From positions 1-64,000 of the forward strand of contig CAWKBS010000002.1 of the NCBI GenBank assembly GCA_963847985.1: a stretch of DNA of 64,000 nt. Reading direction: 5' to 3'. Below, in pieces: positions 17,306-27,510 of this stretch (position 1 is the stretch's first letter; every line of letters starts with the position of its first letter). This stretch comes from JAIBJN01 sp963847985. Lineage in GTDB: Bacteria > Actinomycetota > Thermoleophilia > Gaiellales > Gaiellaceae. The notes under the pieces are model-generated. The model saw only the letters and a program-made list of their open reading frames with translations. It was not told where the DNA came from and did not search any database. The translations under genes were made by a program, and so were the position numbers.

Positions 17306-18374
17306 CGGCGGGCGAGCCGAGGCGGGCGCCGTAGAGCTCCGCCGCGTTCTCGTGCAGCACCTTCGCGTGCCAGGCTTCGGGCAGGCGGTTGAGCATGAAG
17401 GCAGGGTCGTCGAAGTCCCAGTGCGGGTAGTCGGAGGCGAAGCAGAGGTTGTCGGGCGCGCCCGCGGCCTCGAGCATCGAGAAGAGCAGCTCGTCGTCGC
17501 CGTCGGTGTGCTCCAGCGGCTGCGTCGAGAAGCGGACGTGCTCGCGCGCGACCTCGCTCGGCTTGCGATCGAGCCACGGAACCTCGCTCCGGAGCGCGCG
17601 CCAGTTCGTGTCCAGCCGCCACAGGATGCCCGGAAGCCAGGCGAGGCCGCCCTCGATCAGCAGCACCTTCAGGGTCGGGAAGCGCTCGAACGTCCCGTGG
17701 CAGAGGAGCGAGACGAGGTGGGACATGATCGAGCCCGCCGAGCCCAGCGTGTGCCACTCGATGTAGAAGGTCACCGGCCCCGCTCCGCCGGGCGGCGCGG
17801 CGATCCCCATGCCCTCGCCCCCGGAGTGGATCGCCACCGGAAGCCCGACCTCGGCGGCGGCCTCGAAGATCGGCAGGTAGCGCGGTTCCCCGTACGGCCG
17901 GTCGGCGCCGCCGCAGAGGAGCACCTGCACGAAGCGCTCGTCCTCCGCCGCGCGCCGGATCTCGGCCGCCGCCGCGTGCGGGTCCTGGGCCGGGCAGAGG
18001 ATGGACGCCCGCAGCCGCGGCTCGGCGTCGAGCCAGCGCTCGCGCAGCCACTCGTTGTGGGCGCGGGCCAGCTCCGCAGCGCGATACGGGCTCGGGATCA
18101 GCGAGACGAGCACGGCATCGTCCCCGTTCAGGACGCCCACGTCCGTCCCGCTCGGGTCGAGCAGCTCACGGCGCACTGCATCGACGTCGGAGGCCGGCGG
18201 GTGCCCGTTCTGGTCGATGTCCTGCCGGAACCAGGAGGACGGATGCGCCCAGGAGTAGCCCGGCAGCCCCAGCGAGGGCCCCTGCGCGCGGAACCAGTCG
18301 CGCTGGGCCGGGTCGACGTAGGCGAGCACTTCCTCCGGATCGCCGACCTGCGGGTGGATGTCGCAGTCGATCAC
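17298..18374 (-). CDS. Amidohydrolase 2 family protein (ACMSD-like decarboxylase/hydrolase)
   Basis: A 358-residue TIM-barrel metal enzyme. The start MIDCDIHP gives the D-x-H metal pair. Later come the HSGG histidine after the mid-barrel strand, the SHLVSLLCHGTFERFPTLKV block and the catalytic aspartate in FASDYPHWD, all typical of the family of 2-amino-3-carboxymuconate semialdehyde decarboxylase and LigW/ORCAE enzymes. The start is GTG at 18374, 15 bp after the upstream CocE gene. The same operon holds the Rieske ferredoxin and the TMADH-like enzyme. Whether it decarboxylates or hydrolyses cannot be told. Confidence 0.85.
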   Translation of the reverse strand: MIDCDIHPQVGDPEEVLAYVDPAQRDWFRAQGPSLGLPGYSWAHPSSWFRQDIDQNGHPPASDVDAVRRELLDPSGTDVGVLNGDDAVLVSLIPSPYRAAELARAHNEWLRERWLDAEPRLRASILCPAQDPHAAAAEIRRAAEDERFVQVLLCGGADRPYGEPRYLPIFEAAAEVGLPVAIHSGGEGMGIAAPPGGAGPVTFYIEWHTLGSAGSIMSHLVSLLCHGTFERFPTLKVLLIEGGLAWLPGILWRLDTNWRALRSEVPWLDRKPSEVAREHVRFSTQPLEHTDGDDELLFSMLEAAGAPDNLCFASDYPHWDFDDPAFMLNRLPEAWHAKVLHENAAELYGARLGSPAVG

Positions 18375-18389
18375 AGGGTCAGCCTACGC

Positions 18390-20382
18390 TCAGACGTGGT
18401 CGCGCGGAAAGCGGTGCTCCCAGGTGCGGGTGAAGATCGGCGTGTCGCGCTCCTGGACCTCGAGCTGCGTGGTGACGTGGAAGGCCTCGGCGTCGGCGGT
18501 CATGGCGCTCGTCACCTCGGAGCGCATGCTCCAGTCGCCGCGGCCCATTCCCGACACCGCGCGGAAGCGCACCTCCGCGGAGAGCGGGTCGCCCTCGGTG
18601 ATCGCGTAGACCGTGTGGCTCGTGTCGGAGGTCTCCAGGTCGATGTCGACGAGCCGCTGCGTGCCGCCGAGGTCCCAGTCGAAGACCTGCTCGACGAGGC
18701 CGGTGGCGAGCACCCGCCGGATCGAGCGGCCCTCCGGCGCGCCCTCGACGGTCTCGACCTCGAGCTTGGCCGCGCACTCGGGCTCGCCGAACTCCGGCAG
18801 CTCCGCGTCCTCGGGCCGGGGCGGCCGCTCCGGCAGCTCCACCCGACCCGCGTGCAGGGTCAGCGTCACCGCCGCCGGCGACGGCCAGGCCCAGGGCCAG
18901 TACGTGGGTGACACGGCCAGTCGCAGCCGGTGCCCGGCGGGGACCGAGTAGCCCATCACGTCGAGCGGCACCCGCACCTCGTAGCGGCGGCCGGGCTCCA
19001 GCGGCTCGGCGTGCTCGTGGCTCTCGCGGTGGGTCAGGTTGAGGACGCCGCGCGTGACGAGCGCCGACGTGCCGTCCGGGAAGACGTCGCAGAGGCGCAC
19101 CGCGACGAGCGCGTCCGGCCGGTCGACGGAGAGCTCCAGCACGGCCTCCGGGAAGCCGAGGATCTCGAGCGGCTCCGCCAGCGGCTCCGAGTCGAAGGCG
19201 AGCGAGAGCGCGTCGTCGGGGCGCTGGTCGCCGGCGAGGTCGGCCGACTGGCCCTCCGCGCACCAGACGCCGGCCTCGGCCCCGCACGACTGGACGCCGA
19301 GCAGCGCCCGCGGCTCCGGAGAGCGGGAGCTCCCAGACGTGGGTGCCGAGACGCGGCGAGGGCCACTCGTCCTCCGCCACCCAGCGGCCGGGCCGCACGT
19401 CGTACGCAGGCCGAGGCTCCACCGAGTCCTGCAGCCAGACGCGCAGCATCGGCTCGTCCATGACGCCGTTCTCCGCACCCTTGAGCCAGTGGTCGAACCA
19501 GCGCACGGTCTCCTGGAGGAAGCCGATCGAGGGCCCCGGGAGCGCGTCCTCGGGGAAGGAGTGCGCCCACGGGCCGATGATCCCCTTGCGAGGGCCGGAT
19601 AGCCCAGCGAGCAGGCGCGGCACCGCGTTCGTGTAGCCGTCGACGAAGCCGCCGACCGCGTAGACCGGGCACTCGATGGCCGCGTAGTCCTCGCAGACCG
19701 ACCCGTGCCGCCAGTACGCGTCGCGGCGCTGGTGGCCGAGCCAGTGCTCGATCCACGGCTCCAGGCTCTCCAGCCGCGCCAGCCAGGCATCGCGCCAGCC
19801 CTCGCCGTAGAGCCGCGGGTCGGGCGGCCGCGCGTTCCACGTGAGCATCGAGGAGGCCCAGTGGAGCATGTCGAGGCCGAGGACGCAGCCGCCGCGATAG
19901 TGGACGTCGTCCGCGTAGCGGTCGTCCGTCGAGCACAAGGTCATGATCGCCCCGAGGCCCGGCGGCCTGAGCGTCGCGATCTGCAGCGCGTTGAACCCGC
20001 CCCAGGAGATGCCCCAGACGCCGAGGCTGCCGTCGCACCAGGGCTGCTCGCGGATCCAGGCGAGGATCTCGAGCGCGTCGTCCTGCTCCTGCTGCGTGTA
20101 CTCGTCGGTGAGCACGCCGTCGCTCTCGCCGGTGCCGCGCATGTCCACGCGCACGGCCGCGTAGCCGTGACCCGCCAGATACGGCTGCCGCTGCGAGTCG
20201 CGCACGGCGGTGCCGTCGACCTTGCGGTAGGGCAGGTACTCGACGACGGCCGGGACCGGGTTGGCCTCCGCGTCCTCGGGGAGCCAGATGCGGGCGGCGA
20301 TCCGCGTGCCGTCGGAGAGGTGGAGCCAGGTGTTCTCGATCTCCCGCACCTCGTGCGGGAAGTCGGTCACCACCCGGGCCAC
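18390..20382 (-). CDS. CocE/NonD family serine hydrolase (X-Pro dipeptidyl-peptidase-like), frameshift near 19320
   Basis: An alpha/beta hydrolase of about 660 residues. The N-terminal catalytic domain has the oxyanion and nucleophile region VWGISWGGFNAL (GxSxGG serine), and IIGPWAHSFPE carries the likely catalytic histidine. The C-terminal jelly-roll domain (LEILGFPEAVLELSVDRPDALVAVRL) is in another frame. The break is at 19318-19322; deleting one T gives ELPLPEPRALLGV and runs to TGA at 18390. The start is GTG 20382, overlapping the upstream TAG by one base. Family members cleave esters, amides or X-Pro peptides. No signal peptide is visible, so it is probably cytoplasmic. Confidence 0.82.
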
Positions 20383-22475
20383 TACGCGCTCGGGACCGAC
20401 TCGAGGACGAGCCGTTCGCGGCGATACGGCAGCGGGATCGCCGGGTTCTCGGCGTCGATCTCGCGGCCGAGGCGGTGCCCGTCGAAGATGGCCTCCGCGA
20501 TGATCCGCGGGGCGACGCAGTCGCCGATCCGGTAGACGGCCTCGATCCCCTCGCCGGCCAGCGCGTCGCCGTCGGCCCTGAGCTCACGGTAGAGCGCGTC
20601 GTCGGAGAGGCGCTGGGTGACGAGGACCACGGCGTCGGCCTCCAGGTCGAACGGCTCGGCGAACTCGTTGCTCGCAGCCAGGCGCCCCGGCTCGACCCCG
20701 GTGAGCGTCGTCCCCGTCCGCCAGCGGATGCCGAGCCTGTGCAGATGCTGCCGGAGCAGCGGCCCTTCGAGTGTCTCGTCGCACACCGGCGCGAGGCGGT
20801 CGTACGGGGTGACGACCTCGACGTCGTGGCCCTCCGCGCGCAGCTTCTCGGCGAGCCCGGCCGCCATGAAGTAGCCGTCGGCGTCGAAGACGACGACGCG
20901 CTCGCCGGGCGGCGCCTTGCCCTCGAGCATGACCTGCTCCGGCGTGAGCACGTGCGGCAGCGACGCGTCGGCGCCCTGGATCGGCGCGTGCGTGACGAAG
21001 TTGAGGCCATCGCCGGCCCAGCGTGACCCGGTGGCGACGACGACGATCTCGGCGCCGTACCCGCGAACGCCGTCCGCGTCGAGCCGCAGACCGGTGAGAA
21101 CCTCGACGTTCCCGAGCTTCTCGAGCTGCACCGTGCGCCAGTTCAGGACCCGACCCCACTCGCCGAGCCCGGGAAGCTGCGGCACCCAGCGTGCGGTGCC
21201 CCCGATCTCGGCCTCCGCCTCGACGAGGTGCACGCGGCGGAAGCCCCGCTTGCCGAGGACGATCGCGCACTCCATCCCGGCAGGCCCGGAGCCGACGACG
21301 AGCACGTCGCGGTCGCGGTTCTCCGCCGGCTCGAACCGCTCCGGGTGCCAGCCGCGGCGGAACTCCTCGCCGGCGGTGGCGTTCTGCGTGCAGCCGATGT
21401 GGTTGCCCTCCTCGGCCTTCATCACACAGACGTTGCAGCCGATGCACTCGCGGATCTCGCCGTAGAGGCCTTCCTCGACCTTCGCCGGGAGAAACGGGTC
21501 GGCGATGGACGGTCGCGCGGCGCCGATCAGGTCCCAGGCGCCCGAGCGGATGATCTCCGCCATGCGATCGGGGTTGGTCAGCCGCCCGACGCCGACGATC
21601 GGCTTCGCGGTCGCCTCGCGCACGCGCCCGGTCCACTCGAGCTGGTAGCCCTCCTTGAAGAACCGCGACGGCCCCGAGTCCTTCGACCACTCGAGGATGG
21701 AGCCGACGTTCACGTCCCACAGGTCGACGAGGTGGTCGGCGAGGCGGATGAAGCCCAGCCCCTCCTCCAGCTCGACGCCGGCGGGGCTGAGCGCCTCGAC
21801 GCAGAAGCGGACGGCGACGGCACAGTCGTCGCCGACGGCCTCCCGCACCGCCTCGAGCGTTTCCAGCCAGAAGCGCGCCCGGTTCTCGAGCGAGCCGCCG
21901 TAGGCGTCGGTGCGCTTGTTGTAGAACGGCGAGAGGAACTGGAGCGGGAGGTACGAGTGCCCGCCGTAGACGTAGACGATGTCGATCCCGGCGTCGCGGA
22001 CGAGCTTCGCCGCGCGCACCCAGTCGCCGCGGACGCGCTCGATGTCCTCGGCCTCCATCGCCTTCGGGACGACCGACGCGTAGTAGTCGCTGGCGATCTG
22101 CGAGGGCCCGATCGCCGGCCAGCGCGACTCGCGCGTGTTCCCGTGGACGCCGCCGTGGGTCAGCTCGACGCCGGCGAGGGACCCGTGGGCGTGCGCCTCC
22201 TCGGCCAGGAGCGCGAGGTTGCGGGCGTCCTCGGAGTCCCAGACGCGCTGCGAGACGACCGGCCAGAAGTCGGAGTCCGGCGCGATCAGCGCCTCCTCGG
22301 TGCAGACGGCGGCCCAGCCGCCCTCGGCCTTCGTCGCGCGGAACCGCGCGTGCGAGGCAGGCTTCTCGCTCCCGAAGCCCGTGCAGTGAGGCACCTGGTA
22401 GAAGCGGTTCCTCAGCGTCTTCGGCCCGATTTGCACGGGCTCGAAGAGGATGTCGTGGCGGGGATCGCGCGCCAT
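20382..22475 (-). CDS. Trimethylamine dehydrogenase-like FMN/[4Fe-4S] oxidoreductase, paralogue 1
   Basis: A 697-residue enzyme with an Old-Yellow-Enzyme barrel, an Fe-S segment and a FAD/NAD-like domain. Compared with M. methylotrophus TMADH: C31 in FYQVPHC matches the 6-S-cysteinyl-FMN cysteine; Y and H of VYGGH and W and D of EWSKD match Tyr169, His172, Trp264 and Asp267; and CIGCNVC plus a fourth Cys 11 residues on matches the 4Fe-4S site. Of the trimethylammonium-binding aromatic bowl only the Trp264 equivalent remains: Tyr60 is Glu (E61) and Trp355 is Ala. It is therefore probably not a true TMADH but oxidises another amine. The ATG is at 22475. It is the first gene of the minus operon down to 16949 and divergent by 22 bp from a ThDP enzyme gene. 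Confidence 0.9.
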   Translation of the reverse strand: MARDPRHDILFEPVQIGPKTLRNRFYQVPHCTGFGSEKPASHARFRATKAEGGWAAVCTEEALIAPDSDFWPVVSQRVWDSEDARNLALLAEEAHAHGSLAGVELTHGGVHGNTRESRWPAIGPSQIASDYYASVVPKAMEAEDIERVRGDWVRAAKLVRDAGIDIVYVYGGHSYLPLQFLSPFYNKRTDAYGGSLENRARFWLETLEAVREAVGDDCAVAVRFCVEALSPAGVELEEGLGFIRLADHLVDLWDVNVGSILEWSKDSGPSRFFKEGYQLEWTGRVREATAKPIVGVGRLTNPDRMAEIIRSGAWDLIGAARPSIADPFLPAKVEEGLYGEIRECIGCNVCVMKAEEGNHIGCTQNATAGEEFRRGWHPERFEPAENRDRDVLVVGSGPAGMECAIVLGKRGFRRVHLVEAEAEIGGTARWVPQLPGLGEWGRVLNWRTVQLEKLGNVEVLTGLRLDADGVRGYGAEIVVVATGSRWAGDGLNFVTHAPIQGADASLPHVLTPEQVMLEGKAPPGERVVVFDADGYFMAAGLAEKLRAEGHDVEVVTPYDRLAPVCDETLEGPLLRQHLHRLGIRWRTGTTLTGVEPGRLAASNEFAEPFDLEADAVVLVTQRLSDDALYRELRADGDALAGEGIEAVYRIGDCVAPRIIAEAIFDGHRLGREIDAENPAIPLPYRRERLVLESVPSA

Positions 22476-22497
22476 GGGCCTGGATAGGATCGCTGCT

Positions 22498-24100
22498 GTG
22501 GCCCAGACGGTCAAAGCGCGTACCGGCGGGCGCCTGGTCGCGGAGAGCCTGGAAGCGCTCGGCGCGGAGGTCGCGTTCGGCGTGCCCGGCATCCACGCGC
22601 TGGCGATCTGGGACGGCCTGCGGACGAGCCCGATCAGGGCGATAGGCCTTCGCACGGAGCTCTCGGCCGGCTTCGCCGCGGACGGCTACGCGCGGACGAG
22701 CGGCCGGCCCGCGCCGCTGCTCCTCTCGACCGGCCCGGGCGCGCTCATCTCGCTCGCCGCGCTGATGGAAGCGGCCAGTGCGCACGTCCCGGTCGTGGCG
22801 ATCGCCAGCCAGATCCCGCGCGACCTGATCGGCGCCGGCCGGGGGTTCCTGCACGAGCTGCCCGACCAGAAGGCCTCCTTCGCCCCGGTGGTGAAGTGGT
22901 CCGCGCGGGCGGAGCGCGCGGAGGAGATCCCGCTGGTGCTGGCCGAGGCCTGGCGCCGGGCGCAGACGCCCCCGAGCGGCCCGGCCTTCGTGGAGATCCC
23001 CGTCGACGTGCTCGCCGGGGAGACGGAGGTCGCGGCCTCCGAGCTCGACGCGAGCCCGGACGCGCCTCCACTCCCCGACGGCGACCTGCTCGACGACGCG
23101 GCCCGCCTGCTCGCGGCCGCGGCGACGCCGGTCGTGTGGGCCGGCGGCGGCGTTCTTCGCTCCGAGGCCTGGGACGAGCTGCAGACCGTCGCCGCGCGGC
23201 TCGGCTCGCCGGTGGCGACGACCTACATGGGGAAGGGCGCCTTTCCGGAGGACGACCCGCTGGCGGTGGGGACGGCGCTGGACGAGCCCGCCGTCCGGGA
23301 GCTGCTCGGCGGCGGCCGACGTCCTGCTCGCGGTCGGCACCGAGCTGGGCGCGGAGACGACCGGCCACTACGGCCTGGAGCTCTCGGGGCGGTTGATCCA
23401 CGTCGACGCCGACCCGCGCCGGATCGGCGCGACGTACGAAGCACTGGGGCTCGTGGGCGACGCCAAGGCGGTGCTCGGAGCACTCGCCGAACGGCTCCAG
23501 GGCCCGCCCAGGGAGGACGGCCCGGCGCGCGTCGCGGCGGTGCGGCAGCGGATCGCCGGGCAGCGCCGTGAGCCCGAGCTCGGGCTCCTCCGGACGGTTC
23601 GCGACGCGCTCCCCCGCGACGCGGTCACCGCCTGGGACATGACGATCCTGGCCTACTGGGCAGCGGCGCACTTCCCCGCCTACGAGCCGCGCACGTTCCA
23701 CTACCCGCTCGGCTCCGGGACGCTCGGCTACGCCTGGCCGGCGGCGCTCGGCGCCTCCCTCGCCGCGCCGGGCCGCACGGTGCTCGCGGTCGCCGGCGAC
23801 GGCGGCTTCAACTACGGGATCGCCGAGCTCGCGGCCGCGCGCCAGCACGGGCTCGCCGCCAAGCTCCTGCTCGTCGACGACGGCGGCTACGGGATCCTGC
23901 GCGAGTACCAGCGCGACCAGTTCGGGGAGACCACGAGCGTCGACCTCGTGGAGCCCGACTTCCGCGCGCTCGTGGAGGCGTTCGGGGTGCCGGTCGTCTC
24001 GGTGCAGCCCGACGGTCTCGCCGAGGCGCTCGCGGGCGCCTTCGCCGAGGACGGCCCCGCCGTCGTCCACGTGCCCACGCTCCTGGAGATGTGGTCGTGA
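22498..24100 (+). CDS. Thiamine-diphosphate-dependent enzyme (acetolactate synthase-like), frameshift near 23312
   Basis: A ThDP enzyme of about 534 residues with the three usual domains. The N-terminal pyrimidine-binding domain has AFGVPGIHA and an early RTELSAGFAADGYAR with the catalytic glutamate. The central domain breaks at 23312: dropping one G restores ADVLLAVGTELGAETTG. The C-terminal domain has VAGDGGFNYGIAELA and the ThDP-Mg motif ending in VDDGGYG. The start GTG 22498 is preferred (AGGAT about 8 nt upstream); ATG 22474 is possible. The stop overlaps the aminotransferase start. The reaction (carboligation or decarboxylation of a 2-oxo acid) cannot be assigned. Confidence 0.83.
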
Positions 24101-25227
24101 CGGACTGGAGCGGCGTCGTCCGGCCGTCGCTGCTCGGGCTCGAGCCGTACCGACCCGGGGCGAGCCTCGAGGAGCTGAAAGAGGCCTACGGGCTCGACGA
24201 GATCGTGAAGCTGAACTGGAACGAGGGCCTCGAAGGCCCCTTCCCCGGCGTGGAGGAGGCGGTCATCGCGGAGCTCGAGCGCGCCTGGATCTACCCGGCC
24301 GAGGCCTACTCCGGCCTGCGCGAGAGCGTTGCGGCGTGGCTCGGGACGACGCCCGGGCGGATCGTCCCGGCCCACGGGATCCAAGCGCTCATTGCCACGG
24401 TGGTCCACGCCTTCCTCCAGCCGGGCGACGTGGTCGTCCAGACGACGCCGACCTACGGGCTCTACGCCACCACCAGCGCCGCCGCAGGCGCGAGCGTCGT
24501 CGAGGTGCCGAACCGCGACTTCCGACACGACGTCGACGCCCTCGCGACTGCTGCGCGCGAGCACGACGCACGCCTGGTCTGGCTGTGCGACCCGAACAAC
24601 CCGACCGGCGCTCTCGTCACACGCGAGGAGTGGGAGCGGCTCCTGGAAGGCCTCCCCGACCGGTGCGTGGTCGTCGTGGACGAGGCCTACGTCGAGTACG
24701 TGGATCCGAAGGTTCGCCTCGACCGGGTGCGCGACGTCGAGGCCGGCCTCCCCATCGTCGTCATGCGCACCTTTTCCAAGATCTTCGGGCTCGCAGGACT
24801 CCGTCTGGGCTACGCGATCGTCGACGAGCCCCTCGCTGCAATGATCGACGTCGTCCTGGAGCCCTTCAACGTCAACCGCGCGGCCCTCGCGGCCGGGCGG
24901 GCGAGCCTGGACCGGGTCGAGCTGATCGACGACCGCAGGCTGGCCAACGAGGCGGGCCGGGAGCGACTCGCCGAGCGGCTGCGCGAGGCCGGCGCGACCC
25001 CGTATCCGTCACAGGCGAACTTTCTCCTCGCCGACGTCGGCGTGGACGACCTCGCCCTGACCGAAGGGCTCGCCCGCCGTGGGTACCTCGTCCGCGCCGG
25101 AAGCGAGTTCGGTCTGGCCGGCTTCGTGAGGATCACGACGGCACCTATTCCGCTGATGGAGCGAGTGGCCCGGGAAGTGGCCGATTTGCGGGGAACATTG
25201 CTCTCTGCGGGGTCGCCTGCGGCTTGA
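24097..25227 (+). CDS. PLP aminotransferase class I/II (HisC-like)
   Basis: A 376-residue fold-type I aminotransferase. Visible: NWNEGLEGPFPG (substrate-arm), WLCDPNNPTGALV, VVVDEAYVEY and the PLP lysine in RTFSKIFGLAGLRLGY, with the final arginine in FVRITT. The sequence looks most like histidinol-phosphate or aromatic aminotransferases. No other his genes are present, so a catabolic or accessory role is as likely. The GTG at 24097 overlaps the ThDP-enzyme stop (GTGA), and the pairing suggests that one enzyme makes or consumes the 2-oxo acid used by the other. Confidence 0.85.
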   Translation: MTDWSGVVRPSLLGLEPYRPGASLEELKEAYGLDEIVKLNWNEGLEGPFPGVEEAVIAELERAWIYPAEAYSGLRESVAAWLGTTPGRIVPAHGIQALIATVVHAFLQPGDVVVQTTPTYGLYATTSAAAGASVVEVPNRDFRHDVDALATAAREHDARLVWLCDPNNPTGALVTREEWERLLEGLPDRCVVVVDEAYVEYVDPKVRLDRVRDVEAGLPIVVMRTFSKIFGLAGLRLGYAIVDEPLAAMIDVVLEPFNVNRAALAAGRASLDRVELIDDRRLANEAGRERLAERLREAGATPYPSQANFLLADVGVDDLALTEGLARRGYLVRAGSEFGLAGFVRITTAPIPLMERVAREVADLRGTLLSAGSPAA

Positions 25228-25251
25228 CTTCTGCAGGCGGGCTGGCGTTGA

Positions 25252-26592
25252 ATGCGCTTTCCGCCTGGCATGCCCCATCCGAAGGACCGATCTGGGCTGA
25301 CCCGTGGACAGCTGCTCCGCGGCGCTGCCGTGGCCGCCGCGGGCGTCGGGGTGGCGGGCGGGCTGGTCGGGTGCGAGAACACAACCGAGCCCGTCGCGGT
25401 CGGCTGCGAGACCGGCGAGGCGGGCTCGCCGCTCGTCGTCGCAAAGCCCGTGGGCCCGGCCGGGCTGCCGCTCCCGCGCACGGACAACAGCGTCACCTGG
25501 GCGGTCGTCGAGGACAACCCGCCAATCGCCGACGAGGCGCCGCCGGAGACAGGCGCCACGCTGCGGCTCTTCAACTATGCGGACTACCTGTACCCGGAGC
25601 TCATGCGCCGCTTCGAGCGTGCGAACGACTGCACGGTCGAGCTGGCGACCTACAACTCCGCGGACGAGGCGATCGCCAAGCTGCAGTCGGGCGCCGTCGA
25701 GTACGACGTCATCCTCGGGCTCTCGGGCTCGAACATCGTGAACCTGATGGCGCTGCAGCTCCTGCAGCCGCTCAACCACACCTACCTGCCGAACCTGGCC
25801 GCCAACATCTGGCCCGCGCTCGCCGACCCGTTCTACGACCGCGGCTCGCACTACACGGTGCCGTACGTCACTTGGTCGGACGGCATCGGCTGGCGCAACG
25901 ACCTCATCTCCGTGGACATCCCCGGGCTGGACGTCCCCTGGGAGATCTTCTGGGACTCGTCGCAGTGGCGCGGCCGGGTCGGCCTCCTGGACGACAAGCG
26001 CGACGGGCTCTCGATGCCGATGCAGCGGGACGCCCTGGCCGAGGGCCGGATCGCCGACCTCAACTCCGAGGACCCGGAGATCGTCGCCAAGGCCGGGGAA
26101 GACCTCCAGCAGCTGACGGACATCTGCAACATCCAGGTCGAGATCACCGACTACCAGACGCTCCCCGAGGGGACGATGTACCTCCACCACTCGTGGTCGG
26201 GCGACCTCCTGGCCGGCGCGTTCTACTACATGCCGAGCGGCACCCCGCCCGACGTCCTCTCCTACTGGTGGCCGGAGGCGGGCGGCGTCGTCCAGAACGA
26301 CTTCCTCGCCGTCACCCGCGCAGCCGAGAGCCCCGTCCTCGCGCACATGTTCCTCAACTTCCTGCTCGATGAGACTGTCGCCTTCGAGAACTTCACGCAG
26401 TTCAACGGCTACGTCCCGCCGCAGAACGGGATCGACGCCGAGTCGCTCGTGTCGGAAGGGCTCATCCCGGAGACGCTGGCGCCGGCCGTCGTGCGGCCCG
26501 ACCAGTTCCTCGCCAACCAGGAGCTGCTCCAGCTGACGGTCGAGGGCGAGCGGCTCTGGGACCAGGCCTGGTCGGCATTCAGGGCGGGCTAG
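25252..26592 (+). CDS. ABC transporter substrate-binding lipoprotein, PotD/PotF-like
   Basis: A 446-residue extracytoplasmic binding protein. The N-terminus has an Arg-containing charged region, a hydrophobic stretch from about 24 to 38 and a lipobox ending at C41 (LVGC). The mature part shows the polyamine-binding-protein beginning LRLFNYADYLYPEL and the YVTWSDGIGWRND hinge region. The ATG lies 24 bp after the aminotransferase stop. Genes for two permeases and an ATPase follow, making a full PotDBCA-type importer. Ligands in this family include putrescine, spermidine, quaternary amines and amino-acid betaines. The neighbouring amine-oxidising enzymes agree with such a cargo. Confidence 0.9.
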   Translation: MRFPPGMPHPKDRSGLTRGQLLRGAAVAAAGVGVAGGLVGCENTTEPVAVGCETGEAGSPLVVAKPVGPAGLPLPRTDNSVTWAVVEDNPPIADEAPPETGATLRLFNYADYLYPELMRRFERANDCTVELATYNSADEAIAKLQSGAVEYDVILGLSGSNIVNLMALQLLQPLNHTYLPNLAANIWPALADPFYDRGSHYTVPYVTWSDGIGWRNDLISVDIPGLDVPWEIFWDSSQWRGRVGLLDDKRDGLSMPMQRDALAEGRIADLNSEDPEIVAKAGEDLQQLTDICNIQVEITDYQTLPEGTMYLHHSWSGDLLAGAFYYMPSGTPPDVLSYWWPEAGGVVQNDFLAVTRAAESPVLAHMFLNFLLDETVAFENFTQFNGYVPPQNGIDAESLVSEGLIPETLAPAVVRPDQFLANQELLQLTVEGERLWDQAWSAFRAG

Positions 26593-26595
26593 GCC

Positions 26596-27510
26596 GTGGA
26601 ATCCCGCTGGATCTGGCGGCTGCTCGCGCTTCCGGGTGTCGCCTGGCTCTCGGTCTTCTTCCTCGTCGCCTTCTACGCGGTGCTCTGCGTCGCCTTCGGC
26701 AACCAGAACACGCTGAACGAGCCGGTCCCCACGTGGAACCCGCTCGACTGGAACGTCGGCTACTTCGACGAGGTGCTGCAGAACATCCGCGACGGCGGCC
26801 AGTACCTGACGCTCTTCATCCGCACGTTCGGCTACGTGCTGATCGCGATCCTGCTCGCGCTGCTCATCGGGTACCCGGTCGCCTACTACGCGGCGCGCCA
26901 TGCCGGGCGCTGGGGCGGCGTGATCCTGCTCCTGCTCGTGCTCCCATGGTGGATCAACTACCTGATGCGGATGCTCGCGTGGATCAACCTCCTCTCGCCC
27001 GACGGGTGGGCGACGCGCTTCTTCGACACGCTCCTGATCGACCGGCTGTTCGTGGCGATCGGCCTACTCGAGACGGAGGGGGCCTGGCTCCAGGGACAGC
27101 CGGTGACGGTGATCCTGGCGCTCGTCTACGGATACGTCCCCTTCCTGATCCTCCCGCTCTACGCCGCTCTCGACCGGATCGACCAGCGCCACATCGAGGC
27201 CGCCCGTGACCTGGGCGCGAGCCCCTTCCAGGGGTTCCGCCGGGTCACCCTGCCGCTTTCGATGCCGGGGATCCTCGCCGGCCTCGTCCTGATCGCACTG
27301 CCGATGTTCGGGGACTACTACACGAACGACCTCGTCTCCGGCTCGCCGAACACCTCCATGATCGGCAACCAGATCGACCAGTTCACGCGCCAGGGCTCCC
27401 AGAAGGTGGCCGGCGCCGTGCTCACGATCCTGCTCGCGATCGTCCTGCTCTTCTTCATGCTCTACTACCTCCGCCAGACGAGGCGGGCGGGCCAGGAGGC
27501 GCGGGCGTGA
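26596..27510 (+). CDS. ABC transporter permease, PotB-like
   Basis: A 304-residue membrane subunit with about six helices. The PotB-type EAA loop is seen at IEAARDLGASPFQGFRRVTLP. The start is GTG 26596, three bases after the PotD stop. The stop overlaps the GTG of the next permease, so the two channel subunits are translationally coupled. Confidence 0.9.
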   Translation: MESRWIWRLLALPGVAWLSVFFLVAFYAVLCVAFGNQNTLNEPVPTWNPLDWNVGYFDEVLQNIRDGGQYLTLFIRTFGYVLIAILLALLIGYPVAYYAARHAGRWGGVILLLLVLPWWINYLMRMLAWINLLSPDGWATRFFDTLLIDRLFVAIGLLETEGAWLQGQPVTVILALVYGYVPFLILPLYAALDRIDQRHIEAARDLGASPFQGFRRVTLPLSMPGILAGLVLIALPMFGDYYTNDLVSGSPNTSMIGNQIDQFTRQGSQKVAGAVLTILLAIVLLFFMLYYLRQTRRAGQEARA

